A DNA stretch of 64,000 nucleotides from Microvirga lenta (GTDB lineage Bacteria > Pseudomonadota > Alphaproteobacteria > Rhizobiales > Beijerinckiaceae), in the NCBI RefSeq assembly GCF_020532555.1, contig NZ_JAJBBR010000003.1, positions 50,867 through 114,866 on the forward strand. Direction: 5' to 3'. The translations under genes and the position numbers were made by a program. Below the pieces are notes generated by a model that ran no database searches, was not told the origin of the DNA, and saw nothing but the letters and a program-made list of their open reading frames with translations. Positions 42,930-51,919 of this stretch are shown piece after piece (position 1 is the first letter of the stretch; each line of letters starts with the position of its first letter).

Positions 42930-44221
42930 GCACGGTCTTTATCCTCACCCTCGTCGTCTTCTTCGGTCTGGCCGTTCTGGGAATGCCGGTCGCATTCGCG
43001 ATGTTCGTCGCCTCCATCGGCTATCTGATCGTGACGGGCCGGGACGTGGGGCTGTTCGGGGAGCAGATCCTGAATGGCCTCTACGATTCCTTCGTGCTGC
43101 TCGCGGTGCCGCTGTTCATTCTCGCCGCCAACATCATGAATGCGAGCGGGGTGTCCGACCGGCTCTTCATGTTCTGTCAGGCCCTCGTCGGGCGCTTCCG
43201 GGGCGGTCTGGCGCAGGTCGACATTCTCGTCAGCATCATCTTTTCGGGCATGTCGGGATCGGCCATTGCGGATGCGGCCGGGCCTGGAAAGCTCGTCACC
43301 CAGATGATGATCAAGCAGGGGCGCATTCCGCCGGGATTCGCGGTCTCGGTGGCGGCCTCCTCGGCAACCATCGGGCCCATCATCCCTCCATCGATCCCGA
43401 TGGTGATCTATGCGGTGGTCTCCGACACGTCGGTGGGCTACCTATTTCTCGGCGGGATCATTCCCGGCCTCGTCATGGGGCTGTCCCAGATGGCCTTGGT
43501 GGGCTTCGTGGCCCGCAGGCGAAACTTCCCCCGGGGGGAAGGCATTCCGCTCAGCGAATTGCCGCGCACGACCTATCGGGCCTTCCCGGCGCTCCTCATG
43601 CCAGTCATCCTGCTCTCCTGCATCTATGGCGGAGCGACCACGCCCACGGAAGCCGCCGCCATCGCGGCAGCCTACGCCCTCGCTCTCGCGGTGTTCTTCT
43701 ACCGCGAGCTCTCGTGGAAGGAGGCGTTCAGCGTCCTGGTCGATTCCAGCAAGGCGACCAGCGCGGTGGCGCTTCTCATCGCGGGCGCCCTGATCCTCAA
43801 CTACATCGTCGCCTCGGAGCGTCTTCCCGAGCAGATCGGCCGGCTTCTCGGGGATCTCGACGTATCGCCGCTCGTCTTTCTTCTCCTGGTCAATCTGCTC
43901 TTCCTTCTGCTCGGGTGCCTCTTCGACGCCACGACCATGCTCCTCGTTCTCGTACCGCTGTTCCTGCCGGCGGCCCGGGCGCTCGGCATCGATCTGGTGC
44001 ATTTCGGCATCGTGATCGTCGTGAACATCATGATCGGGATGATCACGCCCCCCTACGGCGTTCTGCTCTTCGTCATGAGCGGCCTGACCGGTATTTCCCT
44101 GCGCGACATCATTCGCGAGATCTGGGCCTTCATCGGCATCCTGATCGCGGCTCTCCTGCTGATGATCTTCGTGCCGGATGTCGTGCTCTGGTTGCCGCGC
44201 TACTTCGGATACAACGGATAG
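42926..44221 (+). CDS. dctM: TRAP transporter large permease (DctM)
   Basis: A 431-residue, ~12-helix permease with family blocks LFILAANIMNASGVSDRL, SGMSGSAIADAAGPGKL and GPIIPPSIPMVIYAV. Starts with GTG overlapping the dctQ stop (GTGA). Na-coupled translocation partner of DctP and DctQ. Confidence 0.92.
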   Translation: MSTVFILTLVVFFGLAVLGMPVAFAMFVASIGYLIVTGRDVGLFGEQILNGLYDSFVLLAVPLFILAANIMNASGVSDRLFMFCQALVGRFRGGLAQVDILVSIIFSGMSGSAIADAAGPGKLVTQMMIKQGRIPPGFAVSVAASSATIGPIIPPSIPMVIYAVVSDTSVGYLFLGGIIPGLVMGLSQMALVGFVARRRNFPRGEGIPLSELPRTTYRAFPALLMPVILLSCIYGGATTPTEAAAIAAAYALALAVFFYRELSWKEAFSVLVDSSKATSAVALLIAGALILNYIVASERLPEQIGRLLGDLDVSPLVFLLLVNLLFLLLGCLFDATTMLLVLVPLFLPAARALGIDLVHFGIVIVVNIMIGMITPPYGVLLFVMSGLTGISLRDIIREIWAFIGILIAALLLMIFVPDVVLWLPRYFGYNG

Positions 44222-44258
44222 GCCGGACCGGCCTGTCCACAACGAACGGAATCTTCGC

Positions 44259-45236
44259 ATGCCTGCCGAGACAATCCCGACGACCCTGCTGGGACGCACG
44301 AATCTTTCCGTCTCGAAGATCTGCTTCGGCACCTCCTCCCTGGGAGACATGCCGGGCACCTATGGCTATGGCGTCGACGAGGAAAGAGCGCGGGATACGA
44401 TCACGGCCATCTTCCGCGGCCCGGCGAACTTTCTGGATACGTCCCGCATCTACGGGATGGGACGCAGCGAAGAGCGGATTGGCGACGTCATCCGCCAGCG
44501 CGGCGGGCTCCCTCAGGGATTCGTCGTGTCGACCAAGCTGGACCGCGACCCGCAGACGAACCGCTTCGATGCCGCCCAGGCGAGGCGATCCCTCGACGAG
44601 AGCCTGAAGGCGCTCGGTCTCGAACGCATCGACATTCTGCATCTGCATGATCCGGAACACGCGGATTCCCTGGAAGGCACTTGCGGCCCGAAGGGCGCTC
44701 TACCGGAACTGTTCCGAATGAAGGAGGAGGGACTGGTGAAGGCCGTCGGCCTTGCGGCAGGCTCCGTCGACATCATGATGCCGCTCCTGCGGGATTGGGA
44801 TTTCGACGTGCTGATCACCCATAACCGCTTCACCCTGACCAACCGCAATGCCGACGCCATGATCGACTTCGCCCGATCGAGGGGCATTGCGGTCCTGAAC
44901 GCGGCCCCCTACGCCGGCGGCGTCCTTGCGAAAGGATCGAGCGCCTATCCACGCTACGTCTACCAGGAAGCCTCGGAAGAGGTGCTGGACCCTGTCCGGC
45001 GGATCGAGGCCATCTGCGCCAGGCACGGCGTTCCCCCGGGCGCGGCCGCCTTGCAGTTCTCGATGCGCGACGAGCGGATCACGTCCACCATCTGCGGGGT
45101 CAGCAAGCCTGAGCGGGTCGAGCAGACCATCGAATGGGCGTGCTGGCCGATCCCCGACGCGATGTGGGAGGAACTGGCGTCGCTCCCGTTCTCCACCGAG
45201 GATCCGGAAGCGAACCGCCAATACAATCCGGGATGA
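44259..45236 (+). CDS. Aldo/keto reductase (sugar 1-dehydrogenase-like)
   Basis: A 325-residue AKR barrel. The catalytic tetrad is intact: Asp60 and Tyr65 (NFLDTSRIYGMG), Lys93 (STKLD), His130 (LHLHDPE). The N terminus LLGRTNLSVSKICFGTSSLG is close to D-threo-aldose (L-fucose) 1-dehydrogenases. It could oxidise a sugar before hydrolysis and aldol cleavage by the DapA-like enzyme, or handle a keto acid taken up by the TRAP system. It starts 37 bp after dctM. Confidence 0.87.
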   Translation: MPAETIPTTLLGRTNLSVSKICFGTSSLGDMPGTYGYGVDEERARDTITAIFRGPANFLDTSRIYGMGRSEERIGDVIRQRGGLPQGFVVSTKLDRDPQTNRFDAAQARRSLDESLKALGLERIDILHLHDPEHADSLEGTCGPKGALPELFRMKEEGLVKAVGLAAGSVDIMMPLLRDWDFDVLITHNRFTLTNRNADAMIDFARSRGIAVLNAAPYAGGVLAKGSSAYPRYVYQEASEEVLDPVRRIEAICARHGVPPGAAALQFSMRDERITSTICGVSKPERVEQTIEWACWPIPDAMWEELASLPFSTEDPEANRQYNPG

Positions 45237-45297
45237 TCATTGCCAGGCACGAGGTCGCTGCGGCCGGATCGTCGGGCTCCCGCTGCAACCATGCGTG

Positions 45298-46530
45298 TCA
45301 GCCCGACGAAGGCCGGTCACCCATCACGTCATGAACGTGCTGGACGAGTTCCTCGACGAAAGCCGGATCGTTGATGTGGTGGGGGACACGAACGATCCGG
45401 TGCGTCTCCGATGCCTGGAAACTCCGCTCGAGACTCGCGAACAGCGCCTCATTCGCGGCGGGATCGAAGAATGGCTGCCCTGGGGCATCGAGCATGGACA
45501 ATCCCCCCTCCGGGATCAGGAGGCGCACCGGAGCTCGGGACCGGTTCAGCTTCCCCGCCAGCCATTCGCCGATGGCTACCATTTCGTCCGCGGATGTCCG
45601 CATCAGCGTGACATGGGCGTTGTGCGAGTGGAGGAGGCGTCCGCGATAGCGTTCCGGGACAGTATCCATGGCCCAGAAATTGACCATGTCCAATGCGCCG
45701 CACGAACCGACCCACGGCACGTCCGCACGAGCAACGGCCTCGAAACGGTCCGGCCCGGCGCTGCATACGCCTCCGAAGAGGTAGTCGGCAGCTTCGGTGG
45801 TCGTGACGTCCACGACCCCCCGGAACAGGCCGGACGCCGTGAGCGCCTCCAGCGCCCGCCCTCCCGGGCCGTTGGCATGAAACACCTGACAGTCGAAGGT
45901 GCCGGAGAGGGAGGCCGTCAATTGCTGGACGCAGGGCGTGGTCACGCCGAACATGCTGATCCCGATAGACGGTTTGTCGTCACCGGTCTCAGGAATGTCC
46001 CTTACCATCATTCCGGCGAGCGCATGGGCCGCATTGCCGAGGACGACGCGGGACACCCGGTTCAGTCCCGCGATATCGGTGACCGGGAACATCATGATGA
46101 TGTCGCTGACGCCGATGAAGCGCGAAATGTCGCCCGATGCCAGTGTCGACACCATGACCTTCGGCATGCCGATCGGGAGGCGCTGCATCGTCGGCGTGAT
46201 GATGGCGGTGCCGCCGGACCCCCCGAGACCGATGATCCCGCCGACATCCGTGCAAGTCCGCATAAAGGCTTGAAGCGCATCTCTCATCGCATCGACCGCG
46301 ATGCCGCGCTCACCTGCCCGAAAGACGGCATCGACCCCGTCCGGATGATGAGAGGCGACCGTCTCGGCCGGGACGTCGGCATCCGCCGAGGACGATTTGG
46401 TCCCGACATCCACCAGGACCGTCGGGATCCCTGCACCCCGCAGCAGGGCTCCGACATAGCGGAGTTCCTCAGCCTTCGTATCGAACGTGCCGACGATATA
46501 GGCCTTTCCTTTGCTCGGAACGGTCGTCAT
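45298..46530 (-). CDS. UPF0261 (Tm-1-like N-terminal domain) protein
   Basis: A 410-residue UPF0261 protein: AYIVGTFDTKAEELRYV at the N terminus, the GGIIGLGGSGGTAI nucleotide-binding loop and GISMFGVTTPCVQQL are characteristic. The plant Tm-1 protein, which blocks tobamovirus replication, contains this ATP-binding domain joined to a TIM-barrel domain; the latter is encoded two genes upstream here. The bacterial function is unknown. The start overlaps the SRPBCC gene stop by ATGA. Confidence 0.88.
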   Translation of the reverse strand: MTTVPSKGKAYIVGTFDTKAEELRYVGALLRGAGIPTVLVDVGTKSSSADADVPAETVASHHPDGVDAVFRAGERGIAVDAMRDALQAFMRTCTDVGGIIGLGGSGGTAIITPTMQRLPIGMPKVMVSTLASGDISRFIGVSDIIMMFPVTDIAGLNRVSRVVLGNAAHALAGMMVRDIPETGDDKPSIGISMFGVTTPCVQQLTASLSGTFDCQVFHANGPGGRALEALTASGLFRGVVDVTTTEAADYLFGGVCSAGPDRFEAVARADVPWVGSCGALDMVNFWAMDTVPERYRGRLLHSHNAHVTLMRTSADEMVAIGEWLAGKLNRSRAPVRLLIPEGGLSMLDAPGQPFFDPAANEALFASLERSFQASETHRIVRVPHHINDPAFVEELVQHVHDVMGDRPSSG

Positions 46531-46982
46531 GAAGCACCGCGACGCCTCGCTTTGGCCACTTCCGCAGCGCCCTCGAAGGCAAAGCGGAACGTGTCCGTCA
46601 CCCGTCCCACGAGGTCTTCCTCCTGCTCGGGCGGGGTATCGAATTCAGCCCACCATTCTCCAAAGGTCTGCCGGCTTTCCGTCACCGGGCGAAGCCGCAT
46701 CTCGGATACGTAGTTCCACAGGGGAATCGATGCCGCGATGATGGTGTAGCAGCAAAGGTGTTCGCGATCCGACAGGCTCAGGAGCTGCTCGCGGATGTAG
46801 TCGTCCCCCTCTTTCGTCCTGAAGTTTCGGACACAGCCGATCCTGTCGGCCGGCCAATCGTTCTCGATATGACTGTCCTTGAAGAAGCGATGGTATACCG
46901 GCAGGGCGTTGAAATCGCGCAGCACGTTCCACGCCTCATCAATCGTGACGTCCATCACTGCGCTCACGTAGACGCGGGGCAT
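46527..46982 (-). CDS. SRPBCC (START-like) lipid/polyketide-binding-fold protein
   Basis: A 151-residue protein of the SRPBCC superfamily ([41 protein letters not shown]), a helix-grip fold that binds hydrophobic ligands. The chosen ATG at 46982 overlaps the 3' end of the TIM-barrel gene by 19 bp, so translation is probably coupled. Its ligand is unknown; the operon suggests a shared unusual metabolite. Confidence 0.82.
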   Translation of the reverse strand: MPRVYVSAVMDVTIDEAWNVLRDFNALPVYHRFFKDSHIENDWPADRIGCVRNFRTKEGDDYIREQLLSLSDREHLCCYTIIAASIPLWNYVSEMRLRPVTESRQTFGEWWAEFDTPPEQEEDLVGRVTDTFRFAFEGAAEVAKARRRGAS

Positions 46983-47836
46983 GCAGCCTTCTCCCTCTGG
47001 CCAATTTCCATGGAAAGGTTCTTGAACGTGCGAATGTGCTCCGTGAGGGCGATTTCGGTCGGCAGGCGCTCCATGCTGCTGGCGCCGTAGAAGCCGTTGC
47101 AGTGCTCGCTGTTCTCGAGGACATAGACGACATCCTCGGGAGTCGCGATGGGGCCGCCATGCGCGATCACGATGACGTCCTTGCGGACCTTCCGAGCGGC
47201 CTCGGCCCACTCGTCGATCAGTGCGACGGATTGCTCAAGCGTCTTCGAGGTCGTTGCTCCGATCGTCCCTCCAACCGTGACGCCCATGTGCGGCACGATC
47301 AGATCGGCACCGGCCTTGGCCATCTCGACAGCCTCGTCGGCGCTGAAGACATAAGGGGTCGTGAGGAGATCGAGTTCGTGAGCCTGGCGGATCATGTCGA
47401 TTTCCGATGCGAACTGGATTCCGGTCTCCTCCAGGCTGACCCGAAAGGTACCGTCGATGATCCCGACGGTGGGAAAGTTCTGAACGCCCGAGAAGCCCAT
47501 TTCCTTGAGCTCCCTCAGGAGCACCGGCATGATGGCGAAGGGGTCGGTCCCGTTCACGCCTGCGATGACGGGCGTGTGCCGGACGACGGGGAGGATCTCG
47601 CCGGCCATTTCCTTGACGATCTGGTTCGCGTTGCCATAGGCGAGCAGACCCGCCGAGGAGGCGCGTCCGGCCATGCGGTACCGCCCGGAATTATAGACGA
47701 TGATGAGATCGATCCCTCCCGCCTCTTCGCATTTTGCGGAAATTCCGGTGCCGGCTCCGCCGCCGATGATGGGCTCGCCTCTCCGGACCATGTCCTGGAA
47801 GCGTTCGACCAAGGTTCTTCGCTCAAACCGAGCCAT
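46964..47836 (-). CDS. TIM-barrel protein of the PEP-hydrolase/Tm-1 C-terminal family
   Basis: A 290-residue TIM barrel (family PF09370): [47 protein letters not shown] and [13 protein letters not shown] are family hallmarks. Members have been described as phosphoenolpyruvate-hydrolase-like, and the plant Tm-1 C-terminal half is homologous. ATG 47836 follows GGAAAG. Reaction unknown. Confidence 0.87.
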   Translation of the reverse strand: MARFERRTLVERFQDMVRRGEPIIGGGAGTGISAKCEEAGGIDLIIVYNSGRYRMAGRASSAGLLAYGNANQIVKEMAGEILPVVRHTPVIAGVNGTDPFAIMPVLLRELKEMGFSGVQNFPTVGIIDGTFRVSLEETGIQFASEIDMIRQAHELDLLTTPYVFSADEAVEMAKAGADLIVPHMGVTVGGTIGATTSKTLEQSVALIDEWAEAARKVRKDVIVIAHGGPIATPEDVVYVLENSEHCNGFYGASSMERLPTEIALTEHIRTFKNLSMEIGQREKAACPAST

Positions 47837-47903
47837 ATTCTTTCCTGGGAATGAGTAACTGGATCACGCCCTCACCTCCTTTCGAGGCGAGAGGCTGTCG
47901 GAG

Positions 47904-47936
47904 ATGCCGCGCTTCGGTTGAGCCGGAGCGCGGCAT
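47904..47936 (-). promoter_or_regulatory. Intercistronic hairpin after the substrate-binding protein gene
   Basis: Arms ATGCCGCGCT and AGCGCGGCAT (10 bp, perfect) with a 13-nt loop lie 5 bp beyond the binding-protein stop and before the TIM-barrel gene. No T run follows. Same placement as the acpXL and dctP hairpins. Confidence 0.5.
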
Positions 47937-47941
47937 GGTAA

Positions 47942-49168
47942 TCAGCCGGATTTATTCACAAGATAGCACTTGCTCTGATCGAGAGGCTGGAAAGCCCGTT
48001 CGGCCGGAATCGTGTCGACCAGCTTGAGATAGTCCCAAGGATACTTCGACTCGGAAGGAGCCTTGACCCTCCAGAGATACATGTCGTGGACCATGCGGCC
48101 ATCGACGCGGATCTTGCTGTCCTTGGCGAAGAAGTCGTTGATGGGCATTTCCCGCATCTTGGCCGAGACGGCGTCCGGATCGTCCGTGCCGGCCGCCTGC
48201 ACGGCTTTCAGGTAGTGCATTGTCGACGAATAGTCTGCCGCCTGGCTCATGTTGGGCATGTTGCCCACACGGTCGAAGTAGCGCTTGGCGAAGGACCTCG
48301 TTTCGTCGTTCATGTCCCAGTACCAGGCATTCGTGAGCAGAAGCCCCTGCGCGGTCTCGAGGCCGATCGCGTGGACGTCGTTGACCCACAACAGAAGAGC
48401 AGCGAGGTCCTGATCCTTCGTGATCCCGAACTCCGCGGCGGCCTTGATCGCGTTGATCGCGTCGCCGCCGGTCGAGGCAATGCCGACGATCTTCGCCTTG
48501 GATGTCTGCGCTTGCAGAACGAAGGACGAAAAATCCGTCGTGCCGAGCGGATGCCTCGCGGACCCGAGCACACGCCCTCCGGCTTCCCGAACGACCTCGG
48601 AAACCTGTTGCTCGAGCCCGATACCGAACGCGAAATCGACCGTGAGGAAGAACCAGGTATCGCCGCCCTGCTCGACGACGGCCTTGCCGGTGCCGTGAGC
48701 GAGCGAGTAGGCGTCATATGCGTAATGCACCGCGTAGGGCGAGCACACCTGGTTCGTGATGCCCATGTTCGACGAGCCGTTCACGATGATATGACGCTTC
48801 CGCTCCTTCGCGAGGGTCGCGACCGAGAGTGCAACGGCAGAATTGGAAAGGTCGGCGATCAGATCAACGCCGCCCGTGTCGAACCATTGGCGAGCAGTCG
48901 CGGAGCCGACATCCGGCTTATTCTGATGATCGGCGAAGATGACGTCGATGGGTTTGCCAAGAACTTTCCCTCCGAAATCTTCCGCTGCCATTTTCACGGC
49001 TTCGACGGCACCCTTTCCGGCCAAGTCGGAATAGACGCCGCTCATATCCGTCAGCACGCCGATCCTGACCACGTCGTCGGAAACGGCGTTCGATTGTGCT
49101 GTTGCAGGCGTTACTGCCAGCGGCAGAAGTACTGACGTCAAAAGGATGCTTTTGAGACTTACGGCCAT
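47942..49168 (-). CDS. Periplasmic substrate-binding protein (Liv-type ABC)
   Basis: A 408-residue type I binding protein with signal peptide (about 1-25, ending ATAQ). It contains VVRIGVLTDMSGVYSDLAG and the long WYWDMNDETRSFAKRYF region typical of amide/urea-branch HAAT proteins. No permease or ATPase gene lies beside it, so it must use a transporter encoded elsewhere or act as a sensor. Start ATG 49168 after GGAGGAAACG. First gene of the minus operon, divergent from the AraC gene. Confidence 0.87.
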   Translation of the reverse strand: MAVSLKSILLTSVLLPLAVTPATAQSNAVSDDVVRIGVLTDMSGVYSDLAGKGAVEAVKMAAEDFGGKVLGKPIDVIFADHQNKPDVGSATARQWFDTGGVDLIADLSNSAVALSVATLAKERKRHIIVNGSSNMGITNQVCSPYAVHYAYDAYSLAHGTGKAVVEQGGDTWFFLTVDFAFGIGLEQQVSEVVREAGGRVLGSARHPLGTTDFSSFVLQAQTSKAKIVGIASTGGDAINAIKAAAEFGITKDQDLAALLLWVNDVHAIGLETAQGLLLTNAWYWDMNDETRSFAKRYFDRVGNMPNMSQAADYSSTMHYLKAVQAAGTDDPDAVSAKMREMPINDFFAKDSKIRVDGRMVHDMYLWRVKAPSESKYPWDYLKLVDTIPAERAFQPLDQSKCYLVNKSG

Positions 49169-49233
49169 CGTTTCCTCCATGATGATTTTTGTTATCTTGA
49201 GCGGAAGTTTGGCAGTCGAAGAACACGGAAGCC

Positions 49234-50088
49234 ATGGTCGTAGCGCACGAGAAGCTACTCGAAACACACATTGTCGGCGCCAAGACGCAACAGTGGATCG
49301 TACGCGACGATACCTGCCCGCTTCTCCGCCAACGGCACATCGCGCATGTCGGGGTCGGCGACGCGGCCACGCCCTATCGCATCGTCAGGACGAAGCTCAG
49401 CGGCGCCTATCTGCACGGATCGCTCGGCGGCGAAGGACGAATGTTGCTCGACGGCCGCTGGCGACCGCATCGAGTGGGGATGACGACTTTCGCTCCGGCC
49501 CACGTTCTGCACGCCTTTCACGCCATTCCGTCGAGGCGGTGGCAATATTGCTGGGTGCGCTTCACGCCTTCGTCGCCCTTCTCGATGATCAGCGCGGTCG
49601 CTCCGCTTATGGCGCGCTTCGACCCGGAGCCGCTCCGGCACGCGATCATGGGGCTCGTTCATGAAGTGGAAGGCGCTCGCGATATCGGCACGTGCGGTCT
49701 CTGGATCGATCTCATCGAGCGCTACGTCGACCTGTTCATGGAGCCGTGGCGCCGGGAAAAGCGGCTATTGTCGCTCTGGAGCGTCGTCCAGCAGGACCTC
49801 TCGCGAGACTGGACGCTGGGCGAGCTCGCCGACCTGGCAAGCATGAGTGGCGAGCACCTGCGCCGGCTGTGCCACCGGAGCCTCGGACGGAGCCCGATCC
49901 AGCAACTTGCGGTCCTGAGGATCCAGCACGCGGCCCATCTCCTGGCGACGACGGACGTGAAAATCGAGCTGATCGCGAACCAGGTCGGCTATGAGAACCC
50001 GTTCGCCTTCTCGAACAAGTTTCAGCAGATCACGGGCATCAGGCCGTCGCAGTTCCGCAAACACAAGAATCGCATAACCGCCTCATAG
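49234..50088 (+). CDS. AraC family transcriptional regulator
   Basis: A 284-residue protein: cupin-type N-terminal ligand-binding part (about 50-110; AYLHGSLGGEGRMLLDG) and C-terminal double helix-turn-helix (about 185-284; WTLGELADLASMSGEHLRRL, then VGYENPFAFSNKFQQITG). It is divergent from the binding-protein operon with only 65 bp between starts, so it very likely activates that operon. Confidence 0.9.
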   Translation: MVVAHEKLLETHIVGAKTQQWIVRDDTCPLLRQRHIAHVGVGDAATPYRIVRTKLSGAYLHGSLGGEGRMLLDGRWRPHRVGMTTFAPAHVLHAFHAIPSRRWQYCWVRFTPSSPFSMISAVAPLMARFDPEPLRHAIMGLVHEVEGARDIGTCGLWIDLIERYVDLFMEPWRREKRLLSLWSVVQQDLSRDWTLGELADLASMSGEHLRRLCHRSLGRSPIQQLAVLRIQHAAHLLATTDVKIELIANQVGYENPFAFSNKFQQITGIRPSQFRKHKNRITAS

Positions 50089-50188
50089 GATTCCCGACCC
50101 GATTCTTCCTGCGGTTTGCCTTGTGCCTGGAGCGTTTCTCGGCGAAGTGGATCCGGCTCGCCGTCAAAAGCGCGGCACGACGAGGAAG

Positions 50189-50220
50189 AGAGCCGATTCC
50201 ATGCAAATGGAATCGGCTCT
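50189..50220. terminator. Bidirectional terminator-like hairpin
   Basis: Perfect 14-bp arms AGAGCCGATTCCAT and ATGGAATCGGCTCT with a GCAA loop, lying between two convergent genes and touching the lyase stop codon. The minus side is followed by CTTCCTCG, a poor T tract. It could also be a copy of a dispersed palindrome. Confidence 0.55.
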
Positions 50221-51106
50221 AGCTCCGCCCCCGCGCCTCGATGGCCTCCGCCAGCCCCAGCACCCGCCTCGCCATCTCCGCATGAAGCCGCTCGACCATG
50301 CGGCCCCCGATGGCGAGAGCGCCCTTGTCCGCGTTCTCGGGCCGCTCGAAGGCGGCGATGAGGGCGCGGGCCGTCTCCACCTCGTCCGGCGACGGCGCGA
50401 AGACCTCGTTGGCGACGGCGATCTGGCCGGGGTGGATGACGCTCTTGCCGTCGAAGCCGCAATCGCGTCCCTGCTCGCATTCGGCCCTGAAACCGGTTTC
50501 ATCGGAAAGATCGTTGTAGACCCCGTCCAGCACATCGATGCCGTAGGCGCGAGCAGCGGCAAGCACCTGCATGAGCCAAGGCATCATGGCGGCGCGGCCG
50601 GGCAGGAGGCGGGCGCGGGTTTCCTTGGCGAGATCGTTGGTGCCGAGAACGAAGCAGGACAGACGCGTATCCACGTCGAGGGCGGCGCTGGCGATGTCCT
50701 CGGCCTTCAGGACCGCGAGCGGCGTCTCGATCATGGCCCAGACCCGCGTGCGCTCCGGCGCCCCGTGCCGGCGCAGGCGGATGCCGACGGCCACCAATGC
50801 CTCGGGCGAGGAGACCTTCGGCACCAGCACCGCATCCGGCGCCGCCTGGGCCGCGGCCGCCAGGTCGTTCTCGCCCCAGGGGGTATCGAGGGCGTTGATG
50901 CGGATCACCACCTCGCGCGCGCCGTAGCCGCCCTGCCGGACGGCATTGCAGGCCTGCTCGCGGGCCGCCGCCTTCAGGTCCGGCGCCACCGCGTCCTCCA
51001 GGTCGATGATCACCGTGTCGGCCGGCAGGGTTCTGGCCTTTTCCAGCGCCCGGGCGTTGGAGCCCGGCATGTAGAGCGCGCTGCGGCGCGGGCGGATCGG
51101 AGTCAT
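50219..51106 (-). CDS. CitE/HpcH-type CoA-ester lyase
   Basis: A 295-residue TIM-barrel lyase of the CitE-like branch: LYMPGSNARALEKA, IDLEDAVAPD (Mg-binding Glu/Asp), VWAMIETPLAVL and GTNDLAKE. It should cleave or form a 3-hydroxyacyl-CoA such as malyl-, beta-methylmalyl- or citramalyl-CoA. The ATG at 51106 gives the usual start MTPIRPRRSALY; the open frame continues upstream without conserved content. Divergent from the DUF429 gene. Confidence 0.88.
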   Translation of the reverse strand: MTPIRPRRSALYMPGSNARALEKARTLPADTVIIDLEDAVAPDLKAAAREQACNAVRQGGYGAREVVIRINALDTPWGENDLAAAAQAAPDAVLVPKVSSPEALVAVGIRLRRHGAPERTRVWAMIETPLAVLKAEDIASAALDVDTRLSCFVLGTNDLAKETRARLLPGRAAMMPWLMQVLAAARAYGIDVLDGVYNDLSDETGFRAECEQGRDCGFDGKSVIHPGQIAVANEVFAPSPDEVETARALIAAFERPENADKGALAIGGRMVERLHAEMARRVLGLAEAIEARGRS

Positions 51107-51184
51107 GGCTTCCCTCTCGTGCGGTAGCCTGCGATTTAAGGGCCCCGGTCGTGCCGCATCAAACGAAATCGAGGAGGCCGCTTC

Positions 51185-51919
51185 ATGTGGGTTGCCGGTG
51201 TGGACGGATGCCGGGCAGGCTGGATCGCGGCTCTCATGATCCCCGACGAACCGTCCTCGTGCGTTCTGCGTCTCGCTCCGGCGCTTGCGGACATCCTCGA
51301 CGGGCCGGAGAAGCCGCAGGTCGTGGCCGTTGACATGCCCATCGGACTGCCGGAGCGGACGGAGGGCTCGGGCCGGGTGCCCGAGCAGCTCGTGCGCCCG
51401 CTCCTCGGCGAGCGGCAATCCTCGGTCTTCGCCATTCCGTCGCGGCGGGCCGTCTTCGCGCCGGATTACGGCGAGGCCTGCGCCCTTGCCCTCGCTACAT
51501 CGGAGCCGCCGCGGAAGGTCTCGCGGCAGGGCTTCAACCTCTTCCCCAGGATCCGCGAGATCGACGCACTGCTCCAGGCGCGCCCCGATCTCGTTCCGCG
51601 GATCTTCGAGGTGCATCCCGAGCTCGCCTTCTGGGCGCTGAACGGCCGGAAGGCGCTTCAAGAGCCGAAGAAGGTCAAGAGCCGGCCCCATGAGCCGGGC
51701 CTCGCCCTGCGGCGCTCGCTCCTGGCCGGAGCCGGGCTTCCCACGGACCTGATCGGCGCGAAAGCTCCCCCGGGTGCCGGCCCGGACGACCTGCTCGATG
51801 CGCTTGCGGGCTTGACCGTGGCCCTCGACATCGCGAGAGGTGGGGGACAACCTTTTCCCGATCCGCCCGGCCGTGATGCCCACGGCCTGCCCGTCGCCAT
51901 CTGGACCCTTCGCAACTGA
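51185..51919 (+). CDS. DUF429 protein
   Basis: A 244-residue protein of the DUF429 family: VAGVDGCRAGWIAA at the N terminus, VVAVDMPIGLPE, and the C-terminal GPDDLLDALAGL fit an RNase H-like fold. Some members have been linked to nucleic acid metabolism, but function is unknown. The TGA stop shares one base with the next ATG. Confidence 0.87.
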   Translation: MWVAGVDGCRAGWIAALMIPDEPSSCVLRLAPALADILDGPEKPQVVAVDMPIGLPERTEGSGRVPEQLVRPLLGERQSSVFAIPSRRAVFAPDYGEACALALATSEPPRKVSRQGFNLFPRIREIDALLQARPDLVPRIFEVHPELAFWALNGRKALQEPKKVKSRPHEPGLALRRSLLAGAGLPTDLIGAKAPPGAGPDDLLDALAGLTVALDIARGGGQPFPDPPGRDAHGLPVAIWTLRN

